This document shows, in pieces, positions 8,811-18,341 of a DNA stretch of 64,000 bases (its first letter is position 1; every line of letters starts with the position of its first letter). The notes beneath the pieces are model-generated. The model did not search any database. It was not told the DNA's origin and saw nothing but the letters and a program-made list of their open reading frames with translations. Both the position numbers and the translations under genes were made by a program. The stretch comes from an uncultured Oscillospiraceae bacterium (lineage in GTDB: Bacteria; Bacillota; Clostridia; Oscillospirales; Ruminococcaceae), in assembly GCA_900547455.1 (NCBI GenBank), contig URGV01000005.1:13743-77742 (forward strand), read 5' to 3'.

Positions 8811-10106
8811 ATGGCAGGATATCAGAAGAAAAGCTCAAAAAACGCAAGGCTGATCGCGCTGGGATTTGCGGCGTTTATCCTGATCTATCTGTTCGGACAG
8901 CTGTGGGGCTTTGCCAACCTCAAGCTGCGCACCGAGCAGGTGGATGAGGATACCATCTACGACTTTGTGCGCGCACAGGGAACGGTGTTCCGCAGCGAGC
9001 AGCTCATCGAGCCGGTCAGCGCCAGCGGCGTCATGGTCTACAACTGCGCCGACGGCGACGAGGTGGCGATGAGCGAGGAAGTGGCGGCGGTGTACAGCGA
9101 CAGCACTGTCTCGACGGTCAACAACCAGCTCGAGCAGCTTCAGCACGAGCTGGATTCGCTGACCAAGGCCCAGACAGCCAAGGCCACCCGCTATACGGCG
9201 GTGTCCAACCTCTCCAGCGAGATCAACGACCAGGCAGGCAAGATTGTCGACTTTGTCCAGGACGGCGTGGTGGAGGGCATCAGCGACCAGAAGGACGAGC
9301 TGGTCAGCCTGCTCAACCGCAAAAAGATCGCGCTGGGCCAGGAGGAATCCTTTGAGGGCCGCATCACCGAGCTCAACGCCCAGATCTCCTACCTGGAACA
9401 GGTCAAGGATCAGCAGCGCGGCGTCTCGGTCGAGTCGCCGGCGGCCGGCTACTTCTGCAAGGAGGTGGACGGCTATGAGGAGGTCTTCACTGCCGAGGCG
9501 CTGGAGGACATCACCTATGAAGGCTACCAGCAGTTGGTCTCCTCCCAGCCTCAGACGGTGAGCGACGCGGTGGGCAAGATTGTCACCACCCACGTCTGGT
9601 ATCTGGGTGTTGATCTGGACAACACCCAGGCGCAGAAGTTTGAGCTGGGGGACAGCGTTCGGCTGGACTTTAAGTTTGCCAACGGCCAGACGGTGACCGG
9701 CGAGGTGGTGCAGATCATCCCCGACAATGAGAGAAGCAATACGGTGGTTATCTTCGAGTGCAAGGATGTCAGCGACCGGATGCTCAAGCTGCGCCAGCAG
9801 TCGGTGGACATCATCTTCACCACCTATTCGGGCCTGCGGGTCAGCTCTCAGGCGCTACGCTATGAGCAGAACGTGCCGGGCGTCTATGTGTTGGACAAGA
9901 CAACCATCCGGTTTAAGCCGGTGGAGATCATCAAGGATAACGGCAACTTCCTTCTGTGCGAGCCGCGGACAGGAACGGACGATGCGCATACCCTCAGCCG
10001 TCTGGATCTGGTCATTCTCGAGAGCGGCGGCACCGAACTCAAGGATGGAGCCCTGCTGGATGAAGATACGGTAAAAGGAGTGGAATCAAGCAATGCAGGT
10101 ACTTAA
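8811..10106 (+). CDS. HlyD-like membrane-anchored protein of the division cluster
   Basis: 431 residues. One N-terminal transmembrane segment (about 13-34) leads to an extracytoplasmic region that opens with a lipoyl/barrel-sandwich half motif (FVRAQGTVFRSEQLI, ASGVMVY). A coiled coil follows (about 95-210), then the second sandwich half (VESPAAGYF) and beta-barrel segments, the HlyD/membrane-fusion layout. Such proteins recur next to ylmE-sepF in clostridia. There is no partner ABC or RND pump here, so a structural or division-linked role is as likely as export. The gene overlaps the next by 14 nt. Confidence 0.75.
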   Translation: MAGYQKKSSKNARLIALGFAAFILIYLFGQLWGFANLKLRTEQVDEDTIYDFVRAQGTVFRSEQLIEPVSASGVMVYNCADGDEVAMSEEVAAVYSDSTVSTVNNQLEQLQHELDSLTKAQTAKATRYTAVSNLSSEINDQAGKIVDFVQDGVVEGISDQKDELVSLLNRKKIALGQEESFEGRITELNAQISYLEQVKDQQRGVSVESPAAGYFCKEVDGYEEVFTAEALEDITYEGYQQLVSSQPQTVSDAVGKIVTTHVWYLGVDLDNTQAQKFELGDSVRLDFKFANGQTVTGEVVQIIPDNERSNTVVIFECKDVSDRMLKLRQQSVDIIFTTYSGLRVSSQALRYEQNVPGVYVLDKTTIRFKPVEIIKDNGNFLLCEPRTGTDDAHTLSRLDLVILESGGTELKDGALLDEDTVKGVESSNAGT

Positions 10107-10812
10107 CGAACAGGAAGTAGCGCAGAATGTGCAGAAGATTGCGCAGGATGTCAGGGAGGCGGCCCTGCAGGCGGGCAGAGACCCGTCTGAGGTGCAGGTG
10201 ATGGCGGTGACCAAGACGGTGGACCCAGTGTTGGTCAACGCCGCCATCGGCGCGGGCATCACTCTGCTTGGAGAGAACAAGGCCCAGGAGCTGTGCGCCA
10301 AATATGACAGCTATCATAAGGACGGCGTGCAGATCCACTTCATCGGTCATCTGCAGACCAACAAGGTCCGGCAAATTGTGGACAAGGTCAGCATGGTCGA
10401 GTCGGTGGACAGCATCAAACTTGCCCGCGAGATCGACCGCCACTGCGCGGCCATCGGCAAGGTGATGGACGTGCTGCTTGAGGTTAACATCGGCCGGGAG
10501 GAAAACAAGACCGGCATCTTCCCCGAGCTTCTGCCCGCTTTGCTGGAAGAAGCTGGGAAATTGGAACACATTCGGGTGCGGGGACTCATGACGATTCCGC
10601 CAGTGTGTGAAACAGAGGAAGAAGTTTTGCAATATTTTTCCCAAATGCGCCAACTCTTTATTGACATAAAGCAAAAAAAATATGATAATATCAGTATGGA
10701 AATTTTGTCTATGGGCATGTCTGCCGATTATCTGGCAGCGGTGAGATGTGGATCGAATATCGTGCGGATCGGTACGGCGATGTTTGGACAAAGGAATTAT
10801 AAAAGGAGTTAA
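10093..10812 (+). CDS. ylmE: YggS/YlmE-type PLP homeostasis protein
   Basis: 239-residue single-domain alanine-racemase-fold protein that binds pyridoxal phosphate and buffers its level; it has no known racemase activity. The PLP lysine lies in AVTKTV, followed by LLGENKAQE, HFIGHLQTNK, the MGMSADY phosphate-binding segment and the C-terminal VRIGTAMFG. Its ATG lies inside the end of the HlyD-like gene behind AAAAGGAG, so translation is probably coupled. Position directly before sepF matches the ylmE-ylmF order of Bacillus. Confidence 0.94.
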   Translation: MQVLNEQEVAQNVQKIAQDVREAALQAGRDPSEVQVMAVTKTVDPVLVNAAIGAGITLLGENKAQELCAKYDSYHKDGVQIHFIGHLQTNKVRQIVDKVSMVESVDSIKLAREIDRHCAAIGKVMDVLLEVNIGREENKTGIFPELLPALLEEAGKLEHIRVRGLMTIPPVCETEEEVLQYFSQMRQLFIDIKQKKYDNISMEILSMGMSADYLAAVRCGSNIVRIGTAMFGQRNYKRS

Positions 10813-10820
10813 GGAAAACT

Positions 10821-11276
10821 ATGGCACTGAGGGACACGTTAAGGAATCTGATTGGAATTCCGGACAATGACTATGACAGCGATTTTGATGATGACATGCA
10901 GTCGGGCAATGTGGAACAGGAGGAAGAGGAACAGCAGATGCCGGCTTCCGCTCCTTCGACTGACCACAGGCACAACAAGGTGGTCAACATCCACGCCACC
11001 ACCCAGCTGGCGGTAGTGCTGGTGAAGCCGGAACGCTATGAAGACGCGGCTTCCATCGCGGACCACCTCAATGCGAAAAAGACGGTTGTCCTGAACCTGG
11101 AGCAGACCAGCAAGGATGTTTCCAGACGGCTGATCGACTTTTTGTGCGGGGTCGCCTACGCCAACAACGGGCAGATGAAGCGTGTGGCCAACAATACATA
11201 CATCATCACCCCATACAATGTGGACATTGTGGGCGATCTTTTAGATGAGCTGGAAAATAACGGGGTCATCTTTTAA
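10821..11276 (+). CDS. sepF: SepF, FtsZ-binding septum protein
   Basis: 151 residues. The N-terminal amphipathic helix (MALRDTLRNLIG) would bind the membrane, an acidic Glu/Asp-rich linker (17-40) follows, and the C-terminal SepF domain (about 54-151) has KPERYEDA, VVLNLEQT, RRLIDFLCGVAY and ITPYNVDI. SepF forms rings that bundle FtsZ and anchor it to the membrane. It sits 8 nt after ylmE and 3 nt before ylmH. Confidence 0.96.
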   Translation: MALRDTLRNLIGIPDNDYDSDFDDDMQSGNVEQEEEEQQMPASAPSTDHRHNKVVNIHATTQLAVVLVKPERYEDAASIADHLNAKKTVVLNLEQTSKDVSRRLIDFLCGVAYANNGQMKRVANNTYIITPYNVDIVGDLLDELENNGVIF

Positions 11277-11279
11277 CCG

Positions 11280-12095
11280 ATGAAGAATAACGGACAAACG
11301 CAGCGCGAGGAGGCGGACCGCCTTTTCTGCGCGCGGATTGCGGATATGGCACGGCAGCAGCAGAGGGACAACCTGCCGTGCTTTACCCGCTTTTTGGACG
11401 AGCGGGAGCAGCGGCTGGCGGCCATCGAGCTGCACAGGCAGCATTTTCCGCAGGATCAGGTCTGCTTTTGGGCGGGCTTTGATGTGCCGCAGGAGGCTCC
11501 GGCGCGCCGGATGCTGGGACTTTTTCCCGACTACCTGGCGCTGGGCGAGGGGATGGACCGCGCGATTTTGGAGGAGCAGTTTCCCATCCAGCGGGTGGCG
11601 CTGTTTTTCCGCGCGCAGGATGCAATCACCCATCGCGACATTCTGGGCTCCCTGATGGGGCTTAACTTAAAACGGGAACTGATCGGTGAGATTTTGACCG
11701 GCGAAGATTTCGCAGTCGTTTTCTGCACCGGCGCTGCGGCGCAGCTGATCCTTTCCGAGCTGGAACGGGTGGGGCGCGCCGGAATCAAAAAGCAGCAGGG
11801 CTATGAGGGAGAACTGCCGCCGCTGTACCGGCTGGAATATCAGACGGGCACGGTCAGTTCCCTGCGGCTGGACTGCGCGGTTTCCCTGGCGACCAACCTC
11901 AGCCGGGAAAAGAGCGCCGCCCTGATCGAGGGCGGGCAGGTCAGCCTCAACTTTTTTGAGGAAAATAAAATCTCCCGGGAGGTCGGGGAAGGGGACATCC
12001 TTTCCATCCGGGGCTATGGACGGTATGTGCTGTCCAAGGTAGGCTCGGTGAGCAAGAAGGGAAGGCTTCACCTGACGCTTGGGAAATATGTGTGA
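11280..12095 (+). CDS. ylmH: YlmH, S4-domain RNA-binding protein
   Basis: 271 residues. The N-terminal two thirds is the YlmH-specific region (PCFTRFLDEREQ, FWAGFDVPQEAPARRMLG, LGSLMGLNLKRELIGEI). The C-terminal S4 domain (about 190-260) has the typical DCAVSLATNLSR and VSLNFFEENKISREV segments. In Bacillus YlmH binds the 50S subunit and helps rescue stalled peptidyl-tRNA, and the gene lies in the division cluster as here. It begins 3 nt after the sepF stop. Confidence 0.93.
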   Translation: MKNNGQTQREEADRLFCARIADMARQQQRDNLPCFTRFLDEREQRLAAIELHRQHFPQDQVCFWAGFDVPQEAPARRMLGLFPDYLALGEGMDRAILEEQFPIQRVALFFRAQDAITHRDILGSLMGLNLKRELIGEILTGEDFAVVFCTGAAAQLILSELERVGRAGIKKQQGYEGELPPLYRLEYQTGTVSSLRLDCAVSLATNLSREKSAALIEGGQVSLNFFEENKISREVGEGDILSIRGYGRYVLSKVGSVSKKGRLHLTLGKYV

Positions 12096-12107
12096 GAAAC
12101 GTACAGG

Positions 12108-12165
12108 GGTTTTGACCCGATTATGATAAATCCCTTTTGTGGCAAAAGGGAAAATGATAAAGGAG
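12108..12165 (+). promoter_or_regulatory. Hairpin in the ylmH-divIVA gap
   Basis: CCCTTTTG-TGG-CAAAAGGG is a perfect 8-bp hairpin just before the divIVA ribosome site AAAGGAGG. There is no T-run, so it is more likely an mRNA processing or stability element than a terminator. Confidence 0.4.
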
Positions 12166-12175
12166 GTACCCTAAG

Positions 12176-13063
12176 ATGCTGACTCCGGAAACCATTGCCT
12201 CCAGACGTTTTGACAAACAGATGGGCGGCTACAAACAGGACGAAGTGGAGGAATTTCTGCAGCAGGTGGCGGCGGAGTACGCCCAGCTGCTGTCCGAAAA
12301 GGAAGAACTGGAAGGAAAGATTGAGGTCCTTGCTGAGAAGGTGGAACAGTACCGCGAGGACGAGGACAGCCTGCGCAGCGCATTGATCGGCGCACAGAAG
12401 CTGGGCGACAGCGTGATCCGCGAATCCAAAGCCAAGGCGGACCAGACCCTGCGCGAGGCCAGAGCCAAGGCAGACCAGATTTTGGAAAATGCGCAGAAGA
12501 GTATTGAGCGCGAGCAGCTGGCTCTGATTAAGATGCAAAAGGAAGTTACCAAATTTAAAAACCGCCTGCTGACCCTGTACCGCCAGCATTTGGAGATGAT
12601 CAGCGCCCTGCCGGAATATGACGAGGAGCCGGAAAAGCCGGCGCCTGCCCCGGAACCGGAGCACCAGCAGCCGGCCCCACGCCAGGAGGAACCGGCACCG
12701 CAGCCGGAACCGGAACCGGCCCCACAGCCTGTCGAAAAGGCGGCGGAACCAGAACCGGAGCGCACAAAACCTTCTGCGGCCAAGGCGAGCTTTGAGGAAG
12801 AGGACGGCATGATCGACTTCACTTCGGCCTTGAGCGACGAGATGGAGGACACCACCTCCTTCGCAGTTGCCAGCGCCCAGAACGCGCCTGCCCCAAGAGA
12901 GCCGGCGCCTGCCGCCTCCCGCCAGCGCGCTTACTCCCCGTTTGGGGCAAACTCCATCGAGTCCAAGTTTGGCCCGCTCAAATTCGGCGAGGGCTTTGAC
13001 GTCGAGCGGGACAGCGACCCGAGGACGGGATTGTTTTCACGGAAAAAACATCGCGACCGATGA
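12176..13063 (+). CDS. divIVA: DivIVA-family cell-pole/septum protein
   Basis: 295 residues. The N-terminal DivIVA domain (1-60) has LTPETIASRRFDKQMGGYKQDEV, adapted from the usual F-x-x-x-x-x-G-Y-x-x-x-E-V-D-x-F pattern, and is followed by a long coiled coil (about 40-140). The rest is a Pro/Glu/Ala-rich low-complexity tail with repeated P-E-P units and a short conserved end (FGPLKFGEGFD). DivIVA senses negatively curved membrane at septum and poles. The tail is longer than in Bacillus DivIVA. It follows ylmH after 80 nt. Confidence 0.9.
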   Translation: MLTPETIASRRFDKQMGGYKQDEVEEFLQQVAAEYAQLLSEKEELEGKIEVLAEKVEQYREDEDSLRSALIGAQKLGDSVIRESKAKADQTLREARAKADQILENAQKSIEREQLALIKMQKEVTKFKNRLLTLYRQHLEMISALPEYDEEPEKPAPAPEPEHQQPAPRQEEPAPQPEPEPAPQPVEKAAEPEPERTKPSAAKASFEEEDGMIDFTSALSDEMEDTTSFAVASAQNAPAPREPAPAASRQRAYSPFGANSIESKFGPLKFGEGFDVERDSDPRTGLFSRKKHRDR

Positions 13064-13105
13064 TTTTATAAAGTTGAAATAAAGAATAGAGGAGAGGAAA
13101 AGAAA

Positions 13106-15892
13106 ATGGCTCAGGATTACAACAAAACCCTGAACCTGCCAACCACCGAGTTCAACATGCGCGGCGCGCTGCCGCAGCGCGAACCGGGCTGGGTGAAGGA
13201 CTGGCAGGATAAACAGCTGTACCACAAGATGATCAAAAACAACGAGGGCAAGCCGCTCTATATTCTGCACGACGGCCCCCCTTACGCCAACGGCGACATC
13301 CATCTGGGCACCGCGCTCAACAAGGTGCTCAAGGACTTCATCATCCGCCAGAAAAATATGAGCGGCTATCAGGCGCCGTACGTTCCCGGCTGGGACACCC
13401 ACGGCCTGCCGATCGAGCTCAAGGCCAGAAAGAAAGCGGGCGTCACAAGCGACATCAGCCCGGTCGAGCTGCGCAAAATCTGCAAGGAATTTGCCCTGCA
13501 CTATCTGGATATCCAGCGCAGCCAGTTCATGCGCCTGGGCGTTTTGGGCGAGTGGGAAAATCCGTACATGACCCTCAAGCCGGAGTTTGAGGCAAAGCAG
13601 ATTGAGATCTTCGGCAACATGGCGCAGAAGGGCTATATCTACAAGGGCCTCAAACCGGTTTACTGGTGCCCGGACTGCAACACTGCGCTGGCCGAGGCGG
13701 AGATCGAGTACGAGGAGGATCCATGCTTCTCGATCTATGTCAAGTTTGCTGTCAAGGACGACCAGGGCAAGCTTTCCAAGTTGGGCATCGACGTCTCCAA
13801 GACCTACTTTGTCATCTGGACTACCACTACCTGGACCCTGCCGGGCAACATGGCCATCTGCCTGGGTCCGGAGTATGAATACTGCGCGGTCAAGGCCAAT
13901 GGCGAATATTATATCATGGCCAAGGAGCTTGCTCCTGCCGCGATGAAGGCCGCGAAGATCGAAGATTATGAGCTGATCGGCTCGGTCACCGGCAAGGAGC
14001 TGGAGTACATTGTCTGCCAGCATCCGTTCCTCGACCGCGACTCGCTGGTCATCGTCGGCGACCACGTCACCCTGGATTCCGGTACCGGCTGCGTCCACAC
14101 CGCTCCTGGGCACGGTGTCGAGGACTTTGAGGTCTGCGTCAACCACTATCCGCAGATCCAGATTGTCGTTCCGGTCGACAGCGTAGGTAAGCTGACCAAG
14201 GATGCGGGCGAGTTTGCGGGCCTCACCACCGACGAGGCCAACAAGGCCATCGCCAAAAAGCTGGAGGAGACCGGCAACCTGTTTGCCGTTGAAAAGATTG
14301 TCCACCAGTACCCGCACTGCTGGAGATGCAAAAAACCGATTATCTACCGCGCCACCGAACAGTGGTTCTGCTCGGTAGAGGACTTTAAGGCCGACGCAAT
14401 CCGCGAGATTGAAAAGATTAAATGGTATCCGTCCTGGGGCGAGGGCCGCATCAAGAACATGGTCACCGACCGCTCCGACTGGTGCATCTCCCGTCAGAGA
14501 CTGTGGGGCGTGCCGATTCCGATCTTCTACTGCGAGGAGTGCGGCGAAGCGCACATCGATGACGCTTCGATCAAGGCTGTCTCCGAATTGTTCCGCAAGG
14601 AAGGCTCGGATGCCTGGTGGACCCACGAGGCCAGCGAGATCCTGCCTGCCGGCACCAAGTGCAAAAAGTGCGGATGTGAAAAATTCAGAAAAGAGACCGA
14701 CATCATGGACGTCTGGTTCGATTCCGGTTCCAGCCATGCCGCCGTGCTGATGGAGCACCCGGGCCTGCAGTGGCCGGCCGACCTCTACCTCGAGGGCGCC
14801 GACCAGTACCGCGGATGGTTCCAGTCTTCGCTGCTGACCTCGGTTGCCTGGAAGGGCGTCGCGCCGTACAAGGCGGTCTGCACCCACGGTTGGGTGGTCG
14901 ATGCACAGGGCAAGACGATGCACAAGTCGCTGGGCAACGGCATCGCACCGGAGGAGGTCACCGATAAATTCGGCGCGGACATCCTGCGTCTGTGGGTCGC
15001 TTCCTCCGACTACCACTCCGACATCCGCATCTCCAACGATATCTTAAAACAGCTTTCTGAGGTTTACCGCAAGATTAGAAACACCGCGCGCTACATCCTC
15101 GGAAACCTCTACGACTTTAACCCGGACACCGATTCGGTTGCAGACGATCAGCTGCATGAGCTGGACCGCTGGGCGCTGGCCCGCATGGACGAGGTTGCCA
15201 AGGAGTGCAACGAGGGCTATGAGGAGTTTGATTTCCATCAGGTCTACCACGCCATCCACAACTTCTGCACCATTGACCTGTCCAACTTCTATCTGGATAT
15301 CATCAAGGACAGACTTTATGTTGAAAAGCCGGATTCGGTTTCCAGACGCGCGGCGCAGACCGCCATCTACCGCATCCTGCGCGATATGACGCTGGTGTTT
15401 GCCCCGATCCTTGCCTTCACCTGCGAGGAAATCTGGGCCAACCTGCCAAAATCCAGCGACCACAACCCCGAGGCGTGCGTCTTTAACGAGATGCCAAAGG
15501 GCAAGGCCGGCGATGAAACGGCAGAATTCATGGCCAAGTGGGAGCGCATCCGCAAGATCCGTGACGACGTCAACAAGGCGCTGGAAAATGCCAGAAACCA
15601 GAAGACCATCGGCAAGTCGCTGGAAGCGCAGGTCACTCTGAAGGCGGACGGTGAGCTGTACGCCTTCCTCAAGGAAAATGAGGCGGTTCTGGAGCCGGTG
15701 TTCATCGTCAGCAAGGTTGTGCTGGAACAGGGAGCAGTTGCCCAGACCACAGCCGAGACCGAAGGACTGGAAGTCACCGTTTCCAAAGCGCACGGTGAAA
15801 AGTGTGAGCGCTGCTGGGCTTACAGCGACACAGTCGGCAAAGATGAAAAGCATCCAACCCTCTGCGCACGCTGTGCGGCAATTATCGGCTAA
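13106..15892 (+). CDS. ileS: Isoleucyl-tRNA synthetase
   Basis: 928 residues, class Ia synthetase charging tRNA-Ile. The HIGH motif is in PYANGDIHLGTALNK (near 58-72), the editing domain (about 195-395) contains TTTTWTLPGN and the tRNA-binding Zn fingers are CEECG and, at the C-terminus, CERCW with CARCAAI. The second catalytic motif reads KTMHKSLGN, a variant of KMSKS. The start has AGAGGAGAGG upstream. No T-box leader exists in the 42-nt gap after divIVA. DivIVA-ileS-lspA order is common in Firmicutes. Confidence 0.97.
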   Translation: MAQDYNKTLNLPTTEFNMRGALPQREPGWVKDWQDKQLYHKMIKNNEGKPLYILHDGPPYANGDIHLGTALNKVLKDFIIRQKNMSGYQAPYVPGWDTHGLPIELKARKKAGVTSDISPVELRKICKEFALHYLDIQRSQFMRLGVLGEWENPYMTLKPEFEAKQIEIFGNMAQKGYIYKGLKPVYWCPDCNTALAEAEIEYEEDPCFSIYVKFAVKDDQGKLSKLGIDVSKTYFVIWTTTTWTLPGNMAICLGPEYEYCAVKANGEYYIMAKELAPAAMKAAKIEDYELIGSVTGKELEYIVCQHPFLDRDSLVIVGDHVTLDSGTGCVHTAPGHGVEDFEVCVNHYPQIQIVVPVDSVGKLTKDAGEFAGLTTDEANKAIAKKLEETGNLFAVEKIVHQYPHCWRCKKPIIYRATEQWFCSVEDFKADAIREIEKIKWYPSWGEGRIKNMVTDRSDWCISRQRLWGVPIPIFYCEECGEAHIDDASIKAVSELFRKEGSDAWWTHEASEILPAGTKCKKCGCEKFRKETDIMDVWFDSGSSHAAVLMEHPGLQWPADLYLEGADQYRGWFQSSLLTSVAWKGVAPYKAVCTHGWVVDAQGKTMHKSLGNGIAPEEVTDKFGADILRLWVASSDYHSDIRISNDILKQLSEVYRKIRNTARYILGNLYDFNPDTDSVADDQLHELDRWALARMDEVAKECNEGYEEFDFHQVYHAIHNFCTIDLSNFYLDIIKDRLYVEKPDSVSRRAAQTAIYRILRDMTLVFAPILAFTCEEIWANLPKSSDHNPEACVFNEMPKGKAGDETAEFMAKWERIRKIRDDVNKALENARNQKTIGKSLEAQVTLKADGELYAFLKENEAVLEPVFIVSKVVLEQGAVAQTTAETEGLEVTVSKAHGEKCERCWAYSDTVGKDEKHPTLCARCAAIIG

Positions 15893-15899
15893 GATGGAT

Positions 15900-15936
15900 A
15901 AGCGGTGCAGGAACCGGATTTCCTGCACCGCTTTTT
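15900..15936 (+). terminator. Rho-independent terminator after ileS
   Basis: A 13-14 bp stem, AGCGGTGCAGGAA (15901-15913) with TTCCTGCACCGCT (15920-15932), a 6-nt loop and a T-run. It ends 28 nt before lspA, so lspA is partly insulated or relies on read-through. Confidence 0.85.
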
Positions 15937-15964
15937 ATGTCCTTTTTGAAAAAGGAGGAACCGT

Positions 15965-16471
15965 ATGTTAAATTATATTTGCCTTGGAATTGCGGCGGTG
16001 TTGGTGGCGCTCGACCAGCTGGTCAAATTCTGGGCGGAGCATTCGTTGAGTCAGGTCGACACCATCGCCCTGATTCCCGGCGTCTTTCACCTGACCTATG
16101 TGCAGAACTTTGGAGCAGCTTTCAACACGATGAACAATCAGCGCCTGTTGCTGGTGGTGCTGACCTCGGCGGTGCTGCTGGTCATCTTTGTTCTGCTGCT
16201 GCTCGGCAAGCTGCGCTCGCCGTGGATGGTGGTCAGCTGGAGCCTGATTCTGGCCGGGGGCGCCGGCAACCTGATCGACCGGCTGTTCCGGGAGGGCGGC
16301 TATGTGGTCGACCTGTTCGATTTCCGCCTGATCAACTTCCCGGTCTTTAACGTGGCGGATATCTGTGTGACTGTCGGAATGGCGCTGTTCCTGATCTACT
16401 TTATCTTCATCGAGCGCAAGGAACACCGCCGCTTTGAGATCCGCCAGGAGATCAAGCGCCATGAGCAGTAA
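15965..16471 (+). CDS. lspA: Lipoprotein signal peptidase (signal peptidase II)
   Basis: 168 residues with four predicted membrane helices. The two catalytic aspartates are visible in AGGAGNLIDRL and FNVADICVTVG, and YVQNFGAAFN is the conserved asparagine loop. It cleaves the signal peptide of prolipoproteins after lipidation, for example the lipoproteins at 23651 and 28311. The ATG follows AAGGAGG. The last 11 nt overlap rluD. Confidence 0.96.
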   Translation: MLNYICLGIAAVLVALDQLVKFWAEHSLSQVDTIALIPGVFHLTYVQNFGAAFNTMNNQRLLLVVLTSAVLLVIFVLLLLGKLRSPWMVVSWSLILAGGAGNLIDRLFREGGYVVDLFDFRLINFPVFNVADICVTVGMALFLIYFIFIERKEHRRFEIRQEIKRHEQ

Positions 16472-17486
16472 CATTACCCTGCCGGTGGGCTCGGAGCAGG
16501 AGGGACAGCGGATCGACAAATTCCTGCAGGAAAGTCTCCCCGGTATGAGCCGCAGCCAGGCGCAGAAGTGGATTGCGCAGGGCTTTGTGCGCATTGGAGA
16601 GAAGGGTGCCGGAAAAAACGACAAGCTAAAGTCCGGAATGGTGGTTTCAGTAGAGCTGCCCATCCCGCCGGAGGAGCTGGACGGCGAGCCGGACTGGGAG
16701 GAGATCCTCCACCCAACCACCCTGCCGCAGCCGCAGGAGATCCCGCTGGACATCGTCTACGAGGACGAGCACCTGCTGGTGGTCAACAAACCCAAACACA
16801 TGGTGGTGCATCCCGGCGCGGGCAACGAGCAGGGGACGCTGGTCAACGCCCTGCTCTTTCACTGCAAGGGACAGCTCGCCGCCTGCAACGGCATGGAGCG
16901 GCAGGGCATTGTCCACCGCATCGACAAGGACACCAGCGGCCTGCTGGTCTGCGCAAAGGACGACGAGAGCTACCGCGCCCTGAGTGAACAGATTGCAGCG
17001 CACACCGTCGACCGCTTTTATGAGGCAGTGGTCTACGGCAGCGTCAAGGAGGACAGCGGGACCATCGACCTGCCCATCGGGAGGAGCTTAAAGGACCGCA
17101 AAAAGATGGCGGTGCGCCTTGACGCCCGTCAGCAGGACGGCAGCCTGCAGGGAGCCAGGGAAGCCGTCACCCACTTTGAGGTGCTGCGACGGTACGAGGG
17201 CTTTACCCACCTGCGCTGCCGGCTGGAGACCGGTCGCACCCACCAGATTCGGGTGCATCTGTCTTACCTCGGCCACCCGGTGGCGGGGGACGAGCTGTAT
17301 GGCCCGCAGAAGGCCATCAAGCGGCTGCAGGGCCAGTGCCTGCACGCCAGAGCGCTGGGCTTTACCCACCCGGTCACCGGCGAGCGGCTTTACTTTGAGT
17401 CGCAGCTGCCGGAATACTTCACATCATTTTTGAAAACCCTGCGACCAAAGGAGGATTTGTCCAATGGAGAGCGGACAGATTTTTAA
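16461..17486 (+). CDS. rluD: RluD-family 23S rRNA pseudouridine synthase
   Basis: 341 residues. An N-terminal S4 RNA-binding domain (about 14-75; RIDKFLQESLPGMSRSQAQKWI) is followed by the RluA-type catalytic domain. The catalytic aspartate is in HRIDKDTSGLLV, and RTHQIRVHL is the conserved C-terminal motif. The ATG at 16461 overlaps the end of lspA, the usual lspA-rluD arrangement, behind AGGAG. The exact uridine targets cannot be read from sequence. Confidence 0.93.
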   Translation: MSSNITLPVGSEQEGQRIDKFLQESLPGMSRSQAQKWIAQGFVRIGEKGAGKNDKLKSGMVVSVELPIPPEELDGEPDWEEILHPTTLPQPQEIPLDIVYEDEHLLVVNKPKHMVVHPGAGNEQGTLVNALLFHCKGQLAACNGMERQGIVHRIDKDTSGLLVCAKDDESYRALSEQIAAHTVDRFYEAVVYGSVKEDSGTIDLPIGRSLKDRKKMAVRLDARQQDGSLQGAREAVTHFEVLRRYEGFTHLRCRLETGRTHQIRVHLSYLGHPVAGDELYGPQKAIKRLQGQCLHARALGFTHPVTGERLYFESQLPEYFTSFLKTLRPKEDLSNGERTDF

Positions 17487-18294
17487 AGGGATGCTGCTGG
17501 TCTCGGACATCGACGGCACCCTGACCGAGCTGACCGAGATCCCACAGAACAACATCGAGGCCATCAACCGCTTCATCGCCCTGGGCGGCACCTTTACCCT
17601 GTGTACCGGGCGGCCCAAATGCGCGCTGGCGGAGATTCTGCCGCAGCTGAAGGTCACCGCCCCCATCATCACCATCAACGGCGGGTACGTCTATTCGCCG
17701 CAGGACGACACCGTGCTGTTCGGCGCGGAGCTGCCGGAGAGCGTGCGGGACTTTGTTTTTGCGCTGCTCGAGCGCTTTGACCAGGTCGGCGCCATGCTGG
17801 TGGAGCCGGACAACTACTGGGTGATCCGCTGGGGTGACGAATCGATTGAGGGCGTGGCACAGCGCCGCGATATGTATATGCGCGAGGGCTGTTGCCGGAT
17901 GTACTCGGAGGAGGAGGGCCCCAAGCGCTGGCACAAGGTGGTGCTGATCGTGCCGCCCGAGCAGATCCCGAAGGTGCGCGCCTATGTCGAGGCGCAAAAC
18001 CCGCAGGGCTTCTACCCAGTGCAGAGCGACGCCTTTTACCTGGAGCTGGTGCCGCAGGGCATCAGCAAGGGCCGCGGCATGAGGATGATCCAGCAGGCGC
18101 TGGGCCTTACCAAAACGGCCGCCATCGGCGATCGGGAGAACGACAAACCGATGCTGGAGCTGGCGGATTTTTCCGCCGTTCCCAAAAGCGGCGACCCCGA
18201 TCTGCAAAAAGAGGTTGATTTTATTGTCGATTCGTGCGAAAATGGAGCTGTAGCGGATTTTATTTGCCGCCTGGAACAAATCTGTACCCAATAA
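17464..18294 (+). CDS. Cof-type HAD hydrolase
   Basis: 276 residues. HAD motif I is SDIDGTLTE with nucleophile D15 and acid/base D17; the TLCTGRP motif II, a conserved lysine region (GISKGRGM) and motif III/IV IGDRENDKPML follow. The C2B-type cap between motifs II and III is typical of sugar-phosphate or phosphoglycolate-type Cof phosphatases. It starts inside the last 23 nt of rluD behind GGAGG, so it is translationally coupled. Substrate unknown. Confidence 0.88.
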   Translation: MESGQIFKGMLLVSDIDGTLTELTEIPQNNIEAINRFIALGGTFTLCTGRPKCALAEILPQLKVTAPIITINGGYVYSPQDDTVLFGAELPESVRDFVFALLERFDQVGAMLVEPDNYWVIRWGDESIEGVAQRRDMYMREGCCRMYSEEEGPKRWHKVVLIVPPEQIPKVRAYVEAQNPQGFYPVQSDAFYLELVPQGISKGRGMRMIQQALGLTKTAAIGDRENDKPMLELADFSAVPKSGDPDLQKEVDFIVDSCENGAVADFICRLEQICTQ

Positions 18295-18341
18295 GGTTTG
18301 ATGAGAATATCAAGAGCAACTGAAAGGAATGATTCCACACC

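Noticed and set aside
13064-13105. T-box leader for ileS
   Set aside because: The gap is only 42 nt and no T-box consensus is present.
13037-15016. A 659-codon open frame antisense to ileS
   Set aside because: It is a shadow of a GC-rich gene read on the other strand. Its composition (Val/Leu/Asp/Arg-rich, no motifs) and lack of a ribosome site contrast with the complete IleS on the plus strand.
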